Source of the DNA: Cupriavidus necator
Lineage (GTDB): Bacteria; Pseudomonadota; Gammaproteobacteria; Burkholderiales; Burkholderiaceae
Length of the DNA: 64,000 nt
NCBI RefSeq assembly: GCF_013141915.1
Contig: NZ_SROX01000001.1
Span: 186,001 to 250,000 of the forward strand
Reading direction: 5' to 3'
The notes under the pieces are model-generated. The model was not told where the DNA came from, made no database searches, and was given only the letters and a program-made list of their open reading frames with translations. Position numbers and translations under genes: made by a program. How positions within the stretch are numbered: position 1 is the stretch's first letter; the number at the start of each line of letters is the position of its first letter. This document shows, piece after piece, positions 17,420-24,841 of the stretch.

Positions 17420-17974
17420 TTACAGCGGGGCCGGCTGGGGCGGCGCCGCGGGCTTCTTGCCGCCGCCGCTGTAAGCGAAGTACCGGGCCTTGGCACCCTT
17501 GGCCCAGTAAGCCACGGTGAAGTGCTTGCTGTCGCGCCCGTAGAGCAGTTCCAGGCTGCCATTGGCCGCGCCCCATTCGGCGTAGCCGTTCTCGGCCGCG
17601 CCTTCGGTCTTGCGCAGGGCGGCATAGCGTTCGTCCAGCTTCCTGCGCACGTCTTCCAGTGCCGGGCGCTCGAACGTCATGGTGATCAGCGCCACCGCAT
17701 CCTGGGCGTCGCAGTTCAGCACCACGCGCGTCAGGCCCGGCAGATGGAAGCGTTCCAGGTGCTTCAGTTCGACCGTATCGCCACCGGCCCACTCCGACGT
17801 GCCGGTTTTTGCATGATTCTGCGGCGGCGCCAGGCGCGAGCACCTGGCCTTGCCCAGCTCAAGCCCCAGGGGCGCCGCAGTGTTGCCGGCCGCCTCTGGC
17901 TGGGCGGCGGTGGTGGCGGCGTGGACGGAAACGGAGGCCAGCAGTGCGGCGCAGAACAGGGCAAACGGCTTCAT
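17420..17974 (-). CDS. Exported protein of unknown function
   Basis: A 184-residue protein with a Sec signal peptide (MKPFALFCAALLASVSVHAA, cleavage near residue 20). The mature part has one segment ARCSRL and one NCDAQDAV, each with a cysteine that could form a disulfide, then a charged helix (ALEDVRRKLDERYAALRK) and an aromatic end (YWAKGAKARYFAYSGGGKK). The start at 17974 gives the cleanest signal; a GTG 24 nt upstream is also possible. No family recognised. Confidence 0.7.
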   Translation of the reverse strand: MKPFALFCAALLASVSVHAATTAAQPEAAGNTAAPLGLELGKARCSRLAPPQNHAKTGTSEWAGGDTVELKHLERFHLPGLTRVVLNCDAQDAVALITMTFERPALEDVRRKLDERYAALRKTEGAAENGYAEWGAANGSLELLYGRDSKHFTVAYWAKGAKARYFAYSGGGKKPAAPPQPAPL

Positions 17975-18101
17975 CTTGAGGCGGGAAAGGGCTGTCACGG
18001 TAAGGAATCGGGTTGGTGGCAGGATTCTAAGGCCTTATTGCCCCGCGATTGGCCCGCGATGGGCTTGTCTGCCGCTTTGCCGCCTGAATGGGTGAGCCAG
18101 G

Positions 18102-19346
18102 CTATGGCGTGGCCGGCGCCGGCATCCATCGCCGCGTGCCCGCCCAGAACAGCAGCGCCAGCAAGCTGACCCCGGCGCCTAACGTACAGACGCCGCGCCA
18201 GCCGGCCGCGTCGTAGGTCGCCGTGGCGGTGATGGCGCCCAGGCCGCTGCCCGCCGCATAGAACAGCATGTAGGCGCCGACCAGCCGGCTGTGCGCGGTG
18301 GCATCGGCGCGAAAGATCATGCTTTGGTTGGTGACATGGATGGCCTGGCCGCCCAGGTCGAGCAGCACGATGCCAGCGGCCAGCAGCCACAGCGAGTGGT
18401 CCAGCCATGACAGCGGCAGCCAGGCGGCCACCAGCAGCACCAGGGCCGCGAGCGTGGTGCGCTGGCCCAAGCCCTGGTCGGCCCAGCGTCCCGCGCGCGC
18501 CGCCGCCAGAGCACCGGCGGCCCCGACCAGTCCGAAGGCGCCGATGGCGGTGTGCGAAAGCCGGTAGGGCGGGGCGCTCAGCGGCAGCACCAGCGCGCTC
18601 CAGAAGATGTTGAACGCGGCGAACATCAGCAGCGCGATCGTGCCGCGGACCTGCAAGACCCGGTCGCGGCGCAGCAGCGCGAACATCGATGCCACCAGGC
18701 TGGTATAGCGCATCCGCTGCGCGCGAGCGGCCACCACCGGCAGCGACCGCCACAGCAGCAAGGCCAGCACCAGCATTGCCGCGGCGGCGCAGACATAGAC
18801 ACTGCGCCATCCGGCGATGTCGCTGACGCCGCCGGCCACCACGCGCGCCAGCAGCAACCCGGCAAACACGCCGCCCTGCGCGGTGCCGACCACGTGCCCG
18901 CGTTCCCGCGGCGCCGCCGCGGCCGCGGCATAGGCGATCAGTCCCTGCGTCATGGCCGTGCCGAGCAGGCCGGTCAGCAGCATTCCCGCCAGCAGCACGG
19001 TCACGGACGGCGCCAGCGCCACGGCGGCCAGCGCGCCGGCCAGCGCCAGCACTTGCGCCAGCATCAGGCGGCGGCGCGGCAGCAGGTCACCGAGCGGCAC
19101 CAGTAACAGCAGCGCCAGCGCGCAGCCGGCCTGGGTGGCGGTGACCACGCCGCCGATAGCCGCGGCGCCAATGTGGAAATCGTCCATCAGCGCATCCAGC
19201 AGCGGCTGCGCGTAATAGACGTTGGCCACGCTCAGACCGCTGGCGCATGCGAACAGCAGCACGGCGGGGCGGGGCAGGGGTGCCGGCACTGCGGCGGGGC
19301 GGGATGGGGGCGGTGCGGTGTCCGGCGTGGAGGAACAGGTTTCCAT
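18102..19346 (-). CDS. MFS transporter, probable drug or metabolite exporter
   Basis: A 414-residue major facilitator protein with about twelve membrane segments. The opening SGLSVANVYYAQPLLDALMDDF and the loop GDLLPRRRLM between helices 2 and 3 are typical of DHA1-like exporters of the YgaY/YbjJ kind. It is divergent from an HxlR regulator with an 11-bp inverted repeat placed over both starts, so it is very likely controlled by it. The ATG at 19346 is preferred; the open frame further upstream runs through the HxlR gene. Substrate unknown. Confidence 0.87.
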   Translation of the reverse strand: METCSSTPDTAPPPSRPAAVPAPLPRPAVLLFACASGLSVANVYYAQPLLDALMDDFHIGAAAIGGVVTATQAGCALALLLLVPLGDLLPRRRLMLAQVLALAGALAAVALAPSVTVLLAGMLLTGLLGTAMTQGLIAYAAAAAAPRERGHVVGTAQGGVFAGLLLARVVAGGVSDIAGWRSVYVCAAAAMLVLALLLWRSLPVVAARAQRMRYTSLVASMFALLRRDRVLQVRGTIALLMFAAFNIFWSALVLPLSAPPYRLSHTAIGAFGLVGAAGALAAARAGRWADQGLGQRTTLAALVLLVAAWLPLSWLDHSLWLLAAGIVLLDLGGQAIHVTNQSMIFRADATAHSRLVGAYMLFYAAGSGLGAITATATYDAAGWRGVCTLGAGVSLLALLFWAGTRRWMPAPATP

Positions 19347-19354
19347 ACGCTTCC

Positions 19355-19416
19355 AAGTGGTTGCAAAATAAAACCAGTTGAAGCGTAAGCGTATCGGTTT
19401 TAAAATGCAACCACTT
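19355..19416. promoter_or_regulatory. HxlR operator: 11-bp inverted repeat
   Basis: AAGTGGTTGCA (19355-19365) and its exact complement TGCAACCACTT (19406-19416) are 51 bp apart centre to centre, close to five helical turns. The right arm overlaps the -10 box of the HxlR gene, and the left arm is 8 bp from the MFS start codon, so a bound dimer pair could repress both. Confidence 0.7.
19378..19406 (+). promoter_or_regulatory. Sigma-70 promoter of the HxlR gene
   Basis: TTGAAG (19378-19383), a 17-bp spacer and TAAAAT (19401-19406). It is in the right place for the HxlR start at 19449 and its -10 box overlaps the right operator arm. Confidence 0.65.
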
Positions 19417-19448
19417 TGACAAGGCGATGTGCCTAAGGCATACCAGAC

Positions 19449-19895
19449 ATGGCCACCCGCAAGGATCCGAGCGAAGATACCTGCCCCGTTGCGCGCACCC
19501 TGGCGCTGGTCGGCGACCGCTGGTCGCTGATGATCGTGCGCGATGCCTTCGACGGCATGCACCGCTTCAGCGACTTCCAGCGCAGCCTGGCGGTGGCGCG
19601 CAATATCTTGTCGGACCGCCTGCGCCGGCTGGTGGACGCCGGCATCCTGGCGACCCGCCCTGCCTCCGACGGCAGCGCTTATCAGGAGTACGTGCTGACG
19701 GAAATGGGCGAGGGCCTGTTCCCCATCGTGCTGGCGTTGCGCCAATGGGGCGAACGCCACCTGTTCGCGCGCGGCGAGCGCCGCTCGCAGATGGTGGAAA
19801 AGCGCACCGGCAAGCCGGTGCCGCTGATGATGCCCCGGCGCGGTGATGGGGCGGTGCTATTGCCCGAGGAGGCGGAGGTGCGCAAGCCGCGGTAG
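19449..19895 (+). CDS. HxlR-family transcriptional regulator
   Basis: A 148-residue winged-helix regulator. It has the family order CPVARTLALVGDRWSLMIVRDAF, then RFSDFQRSLAVARNILSDRLRRLVDAGIL and the wing YQEYVLTEMGEGLFPIVLALRQWGE. Cysteine 12 is at the position that senses electrophiles or oxidants in several HxlR proteins. It is divergent from an MFS exporter, the usual partner of this family. The C-terminal 40 residues are a basic tail. Confidence 0.92.
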   Translation: MATRKDPSEDTCPVARTLALVGDRWSLMIVRDAFDGMHRFSDFQRSLAVARNILSDRLRRLVDAGILATRPASDGSAYQEYVLTEMGEGLFPIVLALRQWGERHLFARGERRSQMVEKRTGKPVPLMMPRRGDGAVLLPEEAEVRKPR

Positions 19896-19962
19896 GCAAG
19901 CCTGCGCTTTGAGGGGCGGCGCGCTTGCCCGCGCTTGCCGCACGGGCAAGCGGGCCTGAGGT

Positions 19963-20298
19963 TCAGCTGCCCCGATACGTCCCGAAGCTCCACGGCGAAC
20001 ACAGCAGCGGCACATGGTAGTGCTGCGCGGCATCCGCGATGGTAAAGCGTACCGGCACGATGTCGGCGAAGACGTCCGGGGTGCGGAAGTAGTCCGCCAC
20101 CCAGAAGCGCAGCTCGAACTCGCCGGTGCGCGCCTGCGTCGGCGGCAGCATCGGCGCATCGGTGCGCCCGTCGTGGTTGGTGCGGGTGCGCGCGAGCAGC
20201 CGCGGCGGCTGCACCGCGACGTCGAACAGTTCTACCTGCATGCCGGCCACCGGTCGGCCCAGGGATACGTCGAGCACATGCGTGCTGATACCTGCCAT
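19963..20298 (-). CDS. uraH: 5-hydroxyisourate hydrolase
   Basis: A 111-residue transthyretin-like enzyme that hydrolyses 5-hydroxyisourate to OHCU in urate breakdown. The start STHVLDVSLGRPVAGM contains the catalytic His7, and the protein ends with the diagnostic YRGS. It has no signal, so it is cytosolic. The ATG follows GGAGAC. It is the last gene of MFS - Tat-type paralogue - uraH, and uraD lies nearby on the other strand. Confidence 0.93.
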   Translation of the reverse strand: MAGISTHVLDVSLGRPVAGMQVELFDVAVQPPRLLARTRTNHDGRTDAPMLPPTQARTGEFELRFWVADYFRTPDVFADIVPVRFTIADAAQHYHVPLLCSPWSFGTYRGS

Positions 20299-20328
20299 GA
20301 TGCGATGTCTCCGGGTGGGGCGGCGGGC

Positions 20329-20838
20329 TCAGCTGCCGCGGTAGTAGTTGTAGCTCCACGGCCCGAACAGCACGGGCAGGTGGATGCGCTGGCTGGCGTC
20401 GGTGACGCGCACGCGCAGCGGGATCTTCGACAGGAACGACGGTTGCGGCAGGCAGGCCTTGCGCGCGGCGAAGTATTCGTCGGCGTGCAGGACCAGTTCA
20501 TACGTGCCGGTGCGGTAGCTGTCGCCGATCAGCAGCGGCGGTTCGCTGCGACCGTTAGCCGCCAGCGTGACGGTCTGCAGCGGCGTGCGCTGGCCATTGT
20601 CGATGCGGAACATTTCCACGCGCATGCCGGCCGCCGGCGTGCCGTGGTAGGTGTCCAGCGCATGCAGCGTCAGGCGCGGGCTCAGGCCGCCTTGCTGCAC
20701 CGGTGCGGCGGTCTGGTTGGTGGCCGCCGCATCCGGCGTGGCGCCCCAGCTGGCGCCGGCCAGCAGCGCGCCGCCGCCCAGCGTGATCGATTGCAGCGCG
20801 AAGCGCCGGCGGGCGGGATCAACGGTGTGGTCGTCCAT
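20329..20838 (-). CDS. Transthyretin-like 5-hydroxyisourate hydrolase paralogue with Tat signal
   Basis: A 169-residue second copy of the transthyretin-like fold. The N-terminus has a twin-arginine signal (ARRRFALQS, then a hydrophobic stretch to about residue 33), so the protein should be exported folded. The enzyme part starts at LTLHALDTYHGTPAAGM with the active-site His59, and it ends YYRGS like the cytosolic enzyme. It is 30 bp before uraH and 1 bp after the MFS gene. Catalysis in the periplasm is inferred from conserved residues, not shown. Confidence 0.85.
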   Translation of the reverse strand: MDDHTVDPARRRFALQSITLGGGALLAGASWGATPDAAATNQTAAPVQQGGLSPRLTLHALDTYHGTPAAGMRVEMFRIDNGQRTPLQTVTLAANGRSEPPLLIGDSYRTGTYELVLHADEYFAARKACLPQPSFLSKIPLRVRVTDASQRIHLPVLFGPWSYNYYRGS

Positions 20839-20839
20839 C

Positions 20840-22189
20840 TCAGGCTCCCTGACGGGCAGGCTTGCCGCGCAGCTGGCGGATGCCCACCAGCACCAGCACC
20901 GCGGCCAGTACTTCGATCACCGCCACCAGATACAGCCCGGAGGTGAGCTTGCCGGTGGTGTTCTTGATCAGCCCCATCACGTAAGGCGCACCGAAGCCGG
21001 CCAGGTTGGCGACCGAGTTGATCAGTGCCACGCCCACCGCGGCCGCGCTGCCCGCCAGGTAGCGATTGGGCAGCTGCCAGAACACCGGGATTGCGCTCAT
21101 GGTGCCGACCAGCGCGGCGGTCATCGCCAGCAGCGCGATCACCGGCGACAGCACCTGCGCGCCCAGCAGCACGGCCAGCACGGCCATGGCGCCGCCGCCG
21201 ACCAGCGCCGCGCCGCTGAAATGCCAGCGCACTTCATTGCGGCGGTCCGAATGCGCGCCGTTGACGATCATGCCGGCGGCGCCGCACAGGTAGGCCACCG
21301 CCGCGATCCAGCCCACCGCCATCGGCGTGGTGAAGCCCACGTCCTTGATGATGGTCGGGATCCAGAAGGTCAGCGTCGAGTTGGCGCACAGCAGGCAGAA
21401 GAAGATCGCGATCAGCAGCCACACCTTGGGATTGGTGAAGAGGGTGCGCCAGTCATGGCCGCGCTCGCCCTGTGCGGCGTGGTCGCGCTTGAGCGCGTCG
21501 TGCACCACGCGCTTCTCGGCGTCGGACAGCCAGCGCGCCTGCTCGGGCTTGTCGGTCATGTAGAACCAGGCAAAGATGCCGGCCAGCACCGACGGGATGC
21601 CCTCCAGGATAAACAGCCACTGCCAGCCGTGCATGCCGTTGAGCCCGCCCATGCTGGTCATGATCCAGCCGGCCAGCGGGCCGCCCAGCACGCCGGCGAT
21701 GGCCGACGCCGACATGAAGGTGCCGAAGGCGCGCGCGCGGCGCTGCGACGGGTACCAGTAGGTCAGGTACAGGATCACGCCGGGGTAGAAGCCCGCTTCG
21801 AACGCGCCCAGCAGGAAGCGCAGGATGTAGAACTGCGTGGGCGTGGTGACGAAGGTCTGCAGCATGCAGATCACGCCCCAGCAGATGGTGATGCGCATGA
21901 TCGTCTTCTTGGCGCCGATCTTCTGCAGCAGCATGTTCGACGGCACTTCGAAGAAGAAGTAGCCCAGGAAGAAAATGCCCGCCCCCAGCCCGTACACGGC
22001 TTCGCTGAAGCCCAGCGAATCCAGCATCTGCAGCTTGGCGAAGCCGATGTTGACGCGATCCAGCCAGGCCAGCACCCATAGCACCCCGAGGAAGGGCAGC
22101 AGGCGCCAGGTTACCTTGCGGTAGACGCTGTCCTCGGCGTCGTCGGCGGTGCCCGTGAATACCGGGACGCCTTGTTTCGTGATCGACAT
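20840..22189 (-). CDS. MFS transporter of the anion:cation symporter family
   Basis: A 449-residue carrier with twelve predicted membrane segments. The opening [28 protein letters not shown] is the signature of the ACS family of organic-acid importers, and the motif between helices 2 and 3 and the central loop ([16 protein letters not shown]) agree. The ATG follows AGGAGAC. Its operon partners are two hydroxyisourate hydrolases, so a purine-derived anion such as urate, allantoin or an ureido acid is a reasonable substrate (inference). Confidence 0.88.
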   Translation of the reverse strand: MSITKQGVPVFTGTADDAEDSVYRKVTWRLLPFLGVLWVLAWLDRVNIGFAKLQMLDSLGFSEAVYGLGAGIFFLGYFFFEVPSNMLLQKIGAKKTIMRITICWGVICMLQTFVTTPTQFYILRFLLGAFEAGFYPGVILYLTYWYPSQRRARAFGTFMSASAIAGVLGGPLAGWIMTSMGGLNGMHGWQWLFILEGIPSVLAGIFAWFYMTDKPEQARWLSDAEKRVVHDALKRDHAAQGERGHDWRTLFTNPKVWLLIAIFFCLLCANSTLTFWIPTIIKDVGFTTPMAVGWIAAVAYLCGAAGMIVNGAHSDRRNEVRWHFSGAALVGGGAMAVLAVLLGAQVLSPVIALLAMTAALVGTMSAIPVFWQLPNRYLAGSAAAVGVALINSVANLAGFGAPYVMGLIKNTTGKLTSGLYLVAVIEVLAAVLVLVGIRQLRGKPARQGA

Positions 22190-22580
22190 GATGTCTCCTG
22201 TCTTGTGTGTTCTGCCAGGTCCAGCCTTTGCGGCGGTGCATGCGGCTCGCCGGGTTGGGAGCAAGTATATGAATGGCCCGCCGATGCGAAACGAGGGGGC
22301 TGGTATAGGCCCCATAGCAGCGTCGATATGGGCTGCAATGCCTTGCCTGGCGCGGGTTTGCGGCGATCGGCGGCGGCCTTGCACCGACCTATGGATTACC
22401 CTGAGCAGGCCGTTCGGGATCACCCGCGCGGGCTGGCCGGCCGCGCTTGTCCGGGTTGCACCGGTTGCCGTGCGGTGCCCGACACGCTACAAAGTCGCCA
22501 TTGGCCGGCGCACCGGCGCCGCCGGGAGCGGTGGCAACCGCACGCGCCTGGCCTTTCCCGATTCCTTCCATGGACCCAAC
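22190..22580. other. 391-bp divergent control region of the urate block
   Basis: It separates the MFS gene (minus) and the LysR gene (plus). It contains the LysR-like dyad CCCATA-N10-TATGGG at 22311-22332 and a nearby TATAGG. No gene with ribosome-site support is seen here. Confidence 0.55.
22311..22332. promoter_or_regulatory. LysR-type dyad CCCATA-N10-TATGGG
   Basis: A 6-bp perfect inverted repeat in the divergent region, 122 bp before the MFS start and about 250 bp before the LysR start. Its size and form are those of LysR recognition sites. Confidence 0.45.
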
Positions 22581-23525
22581 ATGATTCGCGCCGACGACCC
22601 GTTCGATACCTACCTGCTGCGCGTGCTGTGCATCCTGATCGCCGAGCAGAGCGTGTCGCGCACCGCGATCCGCCTGAACCAGTCGCAGCCGGCCATCAGC
22701 GCCGCGCTCAAGCGCCTGCGCGCGATCTTCAATGACCCGCTGCTGACGCGCGAGAAAAACGTGATGGTGCCGACCGAGCGCGCGCTGCAGCTGGCCCGCA
22801 ATGCCCAGGCCGCGCTCAGCGCGCTCGACAACCTGCTGGTCTCGGACGACCGCTTCGACCCCGCCACCACCGAGCAGAGCTTCGTGGTGGCGATGCCGGA
22901 CTACCTGGCGCCGCCGTTCTTTGCCCATGTGGTGCGGGCGGTGCGGCGCGCGGCGCCGCATGCGCGGCTGTCGGCGCTGCCGCTTGGGGCAACCTTCGAC
23001 TATGAGCAGGCCTTGTCGGCGGGCGCGGTCGATATCGTGATCGGCAACTGGCCCAACCCGCCCGAGCACCTGCACCTGTCGGTGCTGCTGGAAGACGAGG
23101 TGGTGTGCGTGGTGTCGCAGGACAGCGTGCATGCGCAGCCCGGCAAGTTCACCGCGCAGGCCTATCTGGGCGCGTCGCATATCGTGCCGACCCCGTATTC
23201 GCGCGACCAGCGCGGCCTGGTCGACGCGGGCCTGAGCACCATGCGCGTGCACCGTGACAACCGCGTCAGCTGTCCTTACTTCAATCTCGCCCCCAGCCTG
23301 ATCCCGGGGACCGACCTGATCCTGACCACCGCGCGCCACTTCGCCAACTACCATGCGCAGCATGTGCCGCTGGCAGTGCTCGAGCCGCCGATCGAGTTCC
23401 CCTTCATGCGCTTCTACCAGCTATGGCATCCGTCGCGCCACCGCTCGGCCGCGCATGTCTGGCTGCGCGGCATGCTGACGGCGGCCTCGCAGGAGCTGCG
23501 CGAGCTGCGCGATATGCGCCGTTAG
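22581..23525 (+). CDS. LysR-type transcriptional regulator of the urate block
   Basis: A 314-residue LysR regulator of the NodD/LinR-like group. The helix-turn-helix is at residues 8-65 (VSRTAIRLNQSQPAISAALKRLRAIFNDPLLTR), and the sensor domain carries FDYEQALSAGAVDIVIGNWPNPP. The ATG at 22581 fits family length though the ribosome site is poor. It stands between the divergent MFS/uraH genes and downstream uraD, so it probably controls urate catabolism. Confidence 0.88.
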   Translation: MIRADDPFDTYLLRVLCILIAEQSVSRTAIRLNQSQPAISAALKRLRAIFNDPLLTREKNVMVPTERALQLARNAQAALSALDNLLVSDDRFDPATTEQSFVVAMPDYLAPPFFAHVVRAVRRAAPHARLSALPLGATFDYEQALSAGAVDIVIGNWPNPPEHLHLSVLLEDEVVCVVSQDSVHAQPGKFTAQAYLGASHIVPTPYSRDQRGLVDAGLSTMRVHRDNRVSCPYFNLAPSLIPGTDLILTTARHFANYHAQHVPLAVLEPPIEFPFMRFYQLWHPSRHRSAAHVWLRGMLTAASQELRELRDMRR

Positions 23526-23550
23526 CGGTATCGGTTTCTGTTATGCGATC

Positions 23551-23593
23551 TATAGGGCGCGGGCTCTCGCCGCTGCGGCGGGGCGTTCCTATA
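23551..23593. promoter_or_regulatory. Inverted repeat TATAGG...CCTATA before uraD
   Basis: TATAGG (23551-23556) and CCTATA (23588-23593) lie 37 bp apart in the 122-bp gap before uraD. The same words occur in other LysR-flanked gaps of the window. Regulator unknown. Confidence 0.35.
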
Positions 23594-23647
23594 CTCGGCC
23601 CGTATTCAATCATCCCGATGCGCGGGATCCCTACGGGAGCAGCCTCC

Positions 23648-24166
23648 ATGTCTCAACCACTCGACCTGGCGTCGGTCAATGCGCTGGACGAAGCGGCCTT
23701 TGCCGACGCCTTCGGCAGCGTGTTCGAACACTTTCCGCAGGCCGCGGCAGGCGCTTGGGCGCGGCGGCCCTTCGCCTCGACGGCGGCGCTGCACGGCGCC
23801 ATGATGGACGTGGTGCGCAAGCTGGACGAGCCGCGCCAGCGCGCCTTCCTAAACCTGCACCCGCAGCTGTCGGCGCGCAATATCCGCGCGGGGACCATGA
23901 CGGCCGATTCGAACGCCGAGCAGAAGAGCGCCGGACTGGATGCGCTGTCGGTGCAGCAGGAGGCCGCGCTGGACCAGCTCAATGCCGATTACCAGGCGCG
24001 CCACGGCTTTCCCTTCATCATCTGCGTGCGCCATTACACGCGCGAAGGCATCTTTGCCGCATTCGAACGCCGCATCGGCCGCAGCACGCAGCAGGAACTC
24101 GACGAGGCGCTGGCGCAGATCGCGGCCATCACCCGTGGCCGGCTCGCGGCGCGCGTGGCCAGCTGA
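23648..24166 (+). CDS. uraD: OHCU decarboxylase
   Basis: A 172-residue enzyme that decarboxylates 2-oxo-4-hydroxy-4-carboxy-5-ureidoimidazoline to S-allantoin, the step after hydroxyisourate hydrolase. The catalytic HP pair is at residues 71-72 (LNLHPQLSAR), the EQ of the active site at 91-92 (SNAEQKSAGLD), and FPFIICVRHYTREGIF starts at 121. The ATG at 23648 follows GGGAG. It completes the urate-to-allantoin route; no urate oxidase gene is in the window. Confidence 0.93.
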   Translation: MSQPLDLASVNALDEAAFADAFGSVFEHFPQAAAGAWARRPFASTAALHGAMMDVVRKLDEPRQRAFLNLHPQLSARNIRAGTMTADSNAEQKSAGLDALSVQQEAALDQLNADYQARHGFPFIICVRHYTREGIFAAFERRIGRSTQQELDEALAQIAAITRGRLAARVAS

Positions 24167-24175
24167 GCGCAACCG

Positions 24176-24841
24176 CTAGCCAAAGGCTTCCAGGCCCAGC
24201 GCGAGCAGGCCCACCAGGATCAGGCTGAGGGCCCAGACCGCGTCCAGGTTAAACCAGCTGCGCGAGACGAAGCGCAGCCCCAGGTAGCGGTAGACCAGCC
24301 ACGCCATGGTGCCGCCCACGGCAAACATGGCCAGCGTATGGAGGAGGGCAACCACCAGCGCCATGCCCAGGTTGGCGCTGGCGAGCGTGGCGGCCGCCTG
24401 GTGCCCCGGCTCGCGATCGGCGCGGCACAGCCCCAGATAGATCGGCACCAGCATCAGCCCGGCGCCATGCGCGATCGCCACCGCGAACGACCACAGCGCC
24501 AGCCGCGATGGCGCGATGCGCGCCAGTGCCCGCGGATGGCCGCGCATGAGCAGCAGCGCGATGCCGCAGCCGACCAGCAAAACGCTCGCGCCGATGCGTA
24601 TCTGCGCCTGCCAGGCGACCAGCGCTGCCAGCATGCCGAACGGCAGCGTCACCGCTAGCACCGCGAGCGCGTGCCCGGCGGCCAGATACCCCAGTGCGGC
24701 CACCAGGGCGCGGCGGCTGTGCGCCAGCAGCCCGTTCGAGACCGCCAGCGGCCATCCCATCGCCGGGTTGATGCCGTGATAGAGGCCGCTGGCCAGCACC
24801 GCCGACCACAGGCCGATCTGTTCCCAGCCGTGGCCGGTCAA
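24176..24841 (-). CDS. Integral membrane protein coupled to an SBP56 gene
   Basis: A 221-residue protein with about six membrane helices. The N-terminal GLYHGINPAMGWPLAVSNGLL has a histidine in the first helix, and a second histidine-bearing segment is AVAIAHGAGLMLVPIYLGL. The start is taken as TTG at 24841, which overlaps the stop of the SBP56 gene as TTGA; the frame is open far upstream but that part is an antisense shadow. The overlap points to translational coupling with the methanethiol-oxidase-like protein. Function unknown. Confidence 0.72.
   Translation of the reverse strand: MTGHGWEQIGLWSAVLASGLYHGINPAMGWPLAVSNGLLAHSRRALVAALGYLAAGHALAVLAVTLPFGMLAALVAWQAQIRIGASVLLVGCGIALLLMRGHPRALARIAPSRLALWSFAVAIAHGAGLMLVPIYLGLCRADREPGHQAAATLASANLGMALVVALLHTLAMFAVGGTMAWLVYRYLGLRFVSRSWFNLDAVWALSLILVGLLALGLEAFG

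Noticed and set aside
18102-19760. Longer MFS start running through the HxlR gene
   Set aside because: The extra part is antisense to HxlR and removes the operator and promoter from the gap; the ATG at 19346 fits the family.
20651-22081. 476-codon open frame on the plus strand
   Set aside because: Antisense to the MFS gene of the urate block; His/Gln/Arg-rich and without domain signal.
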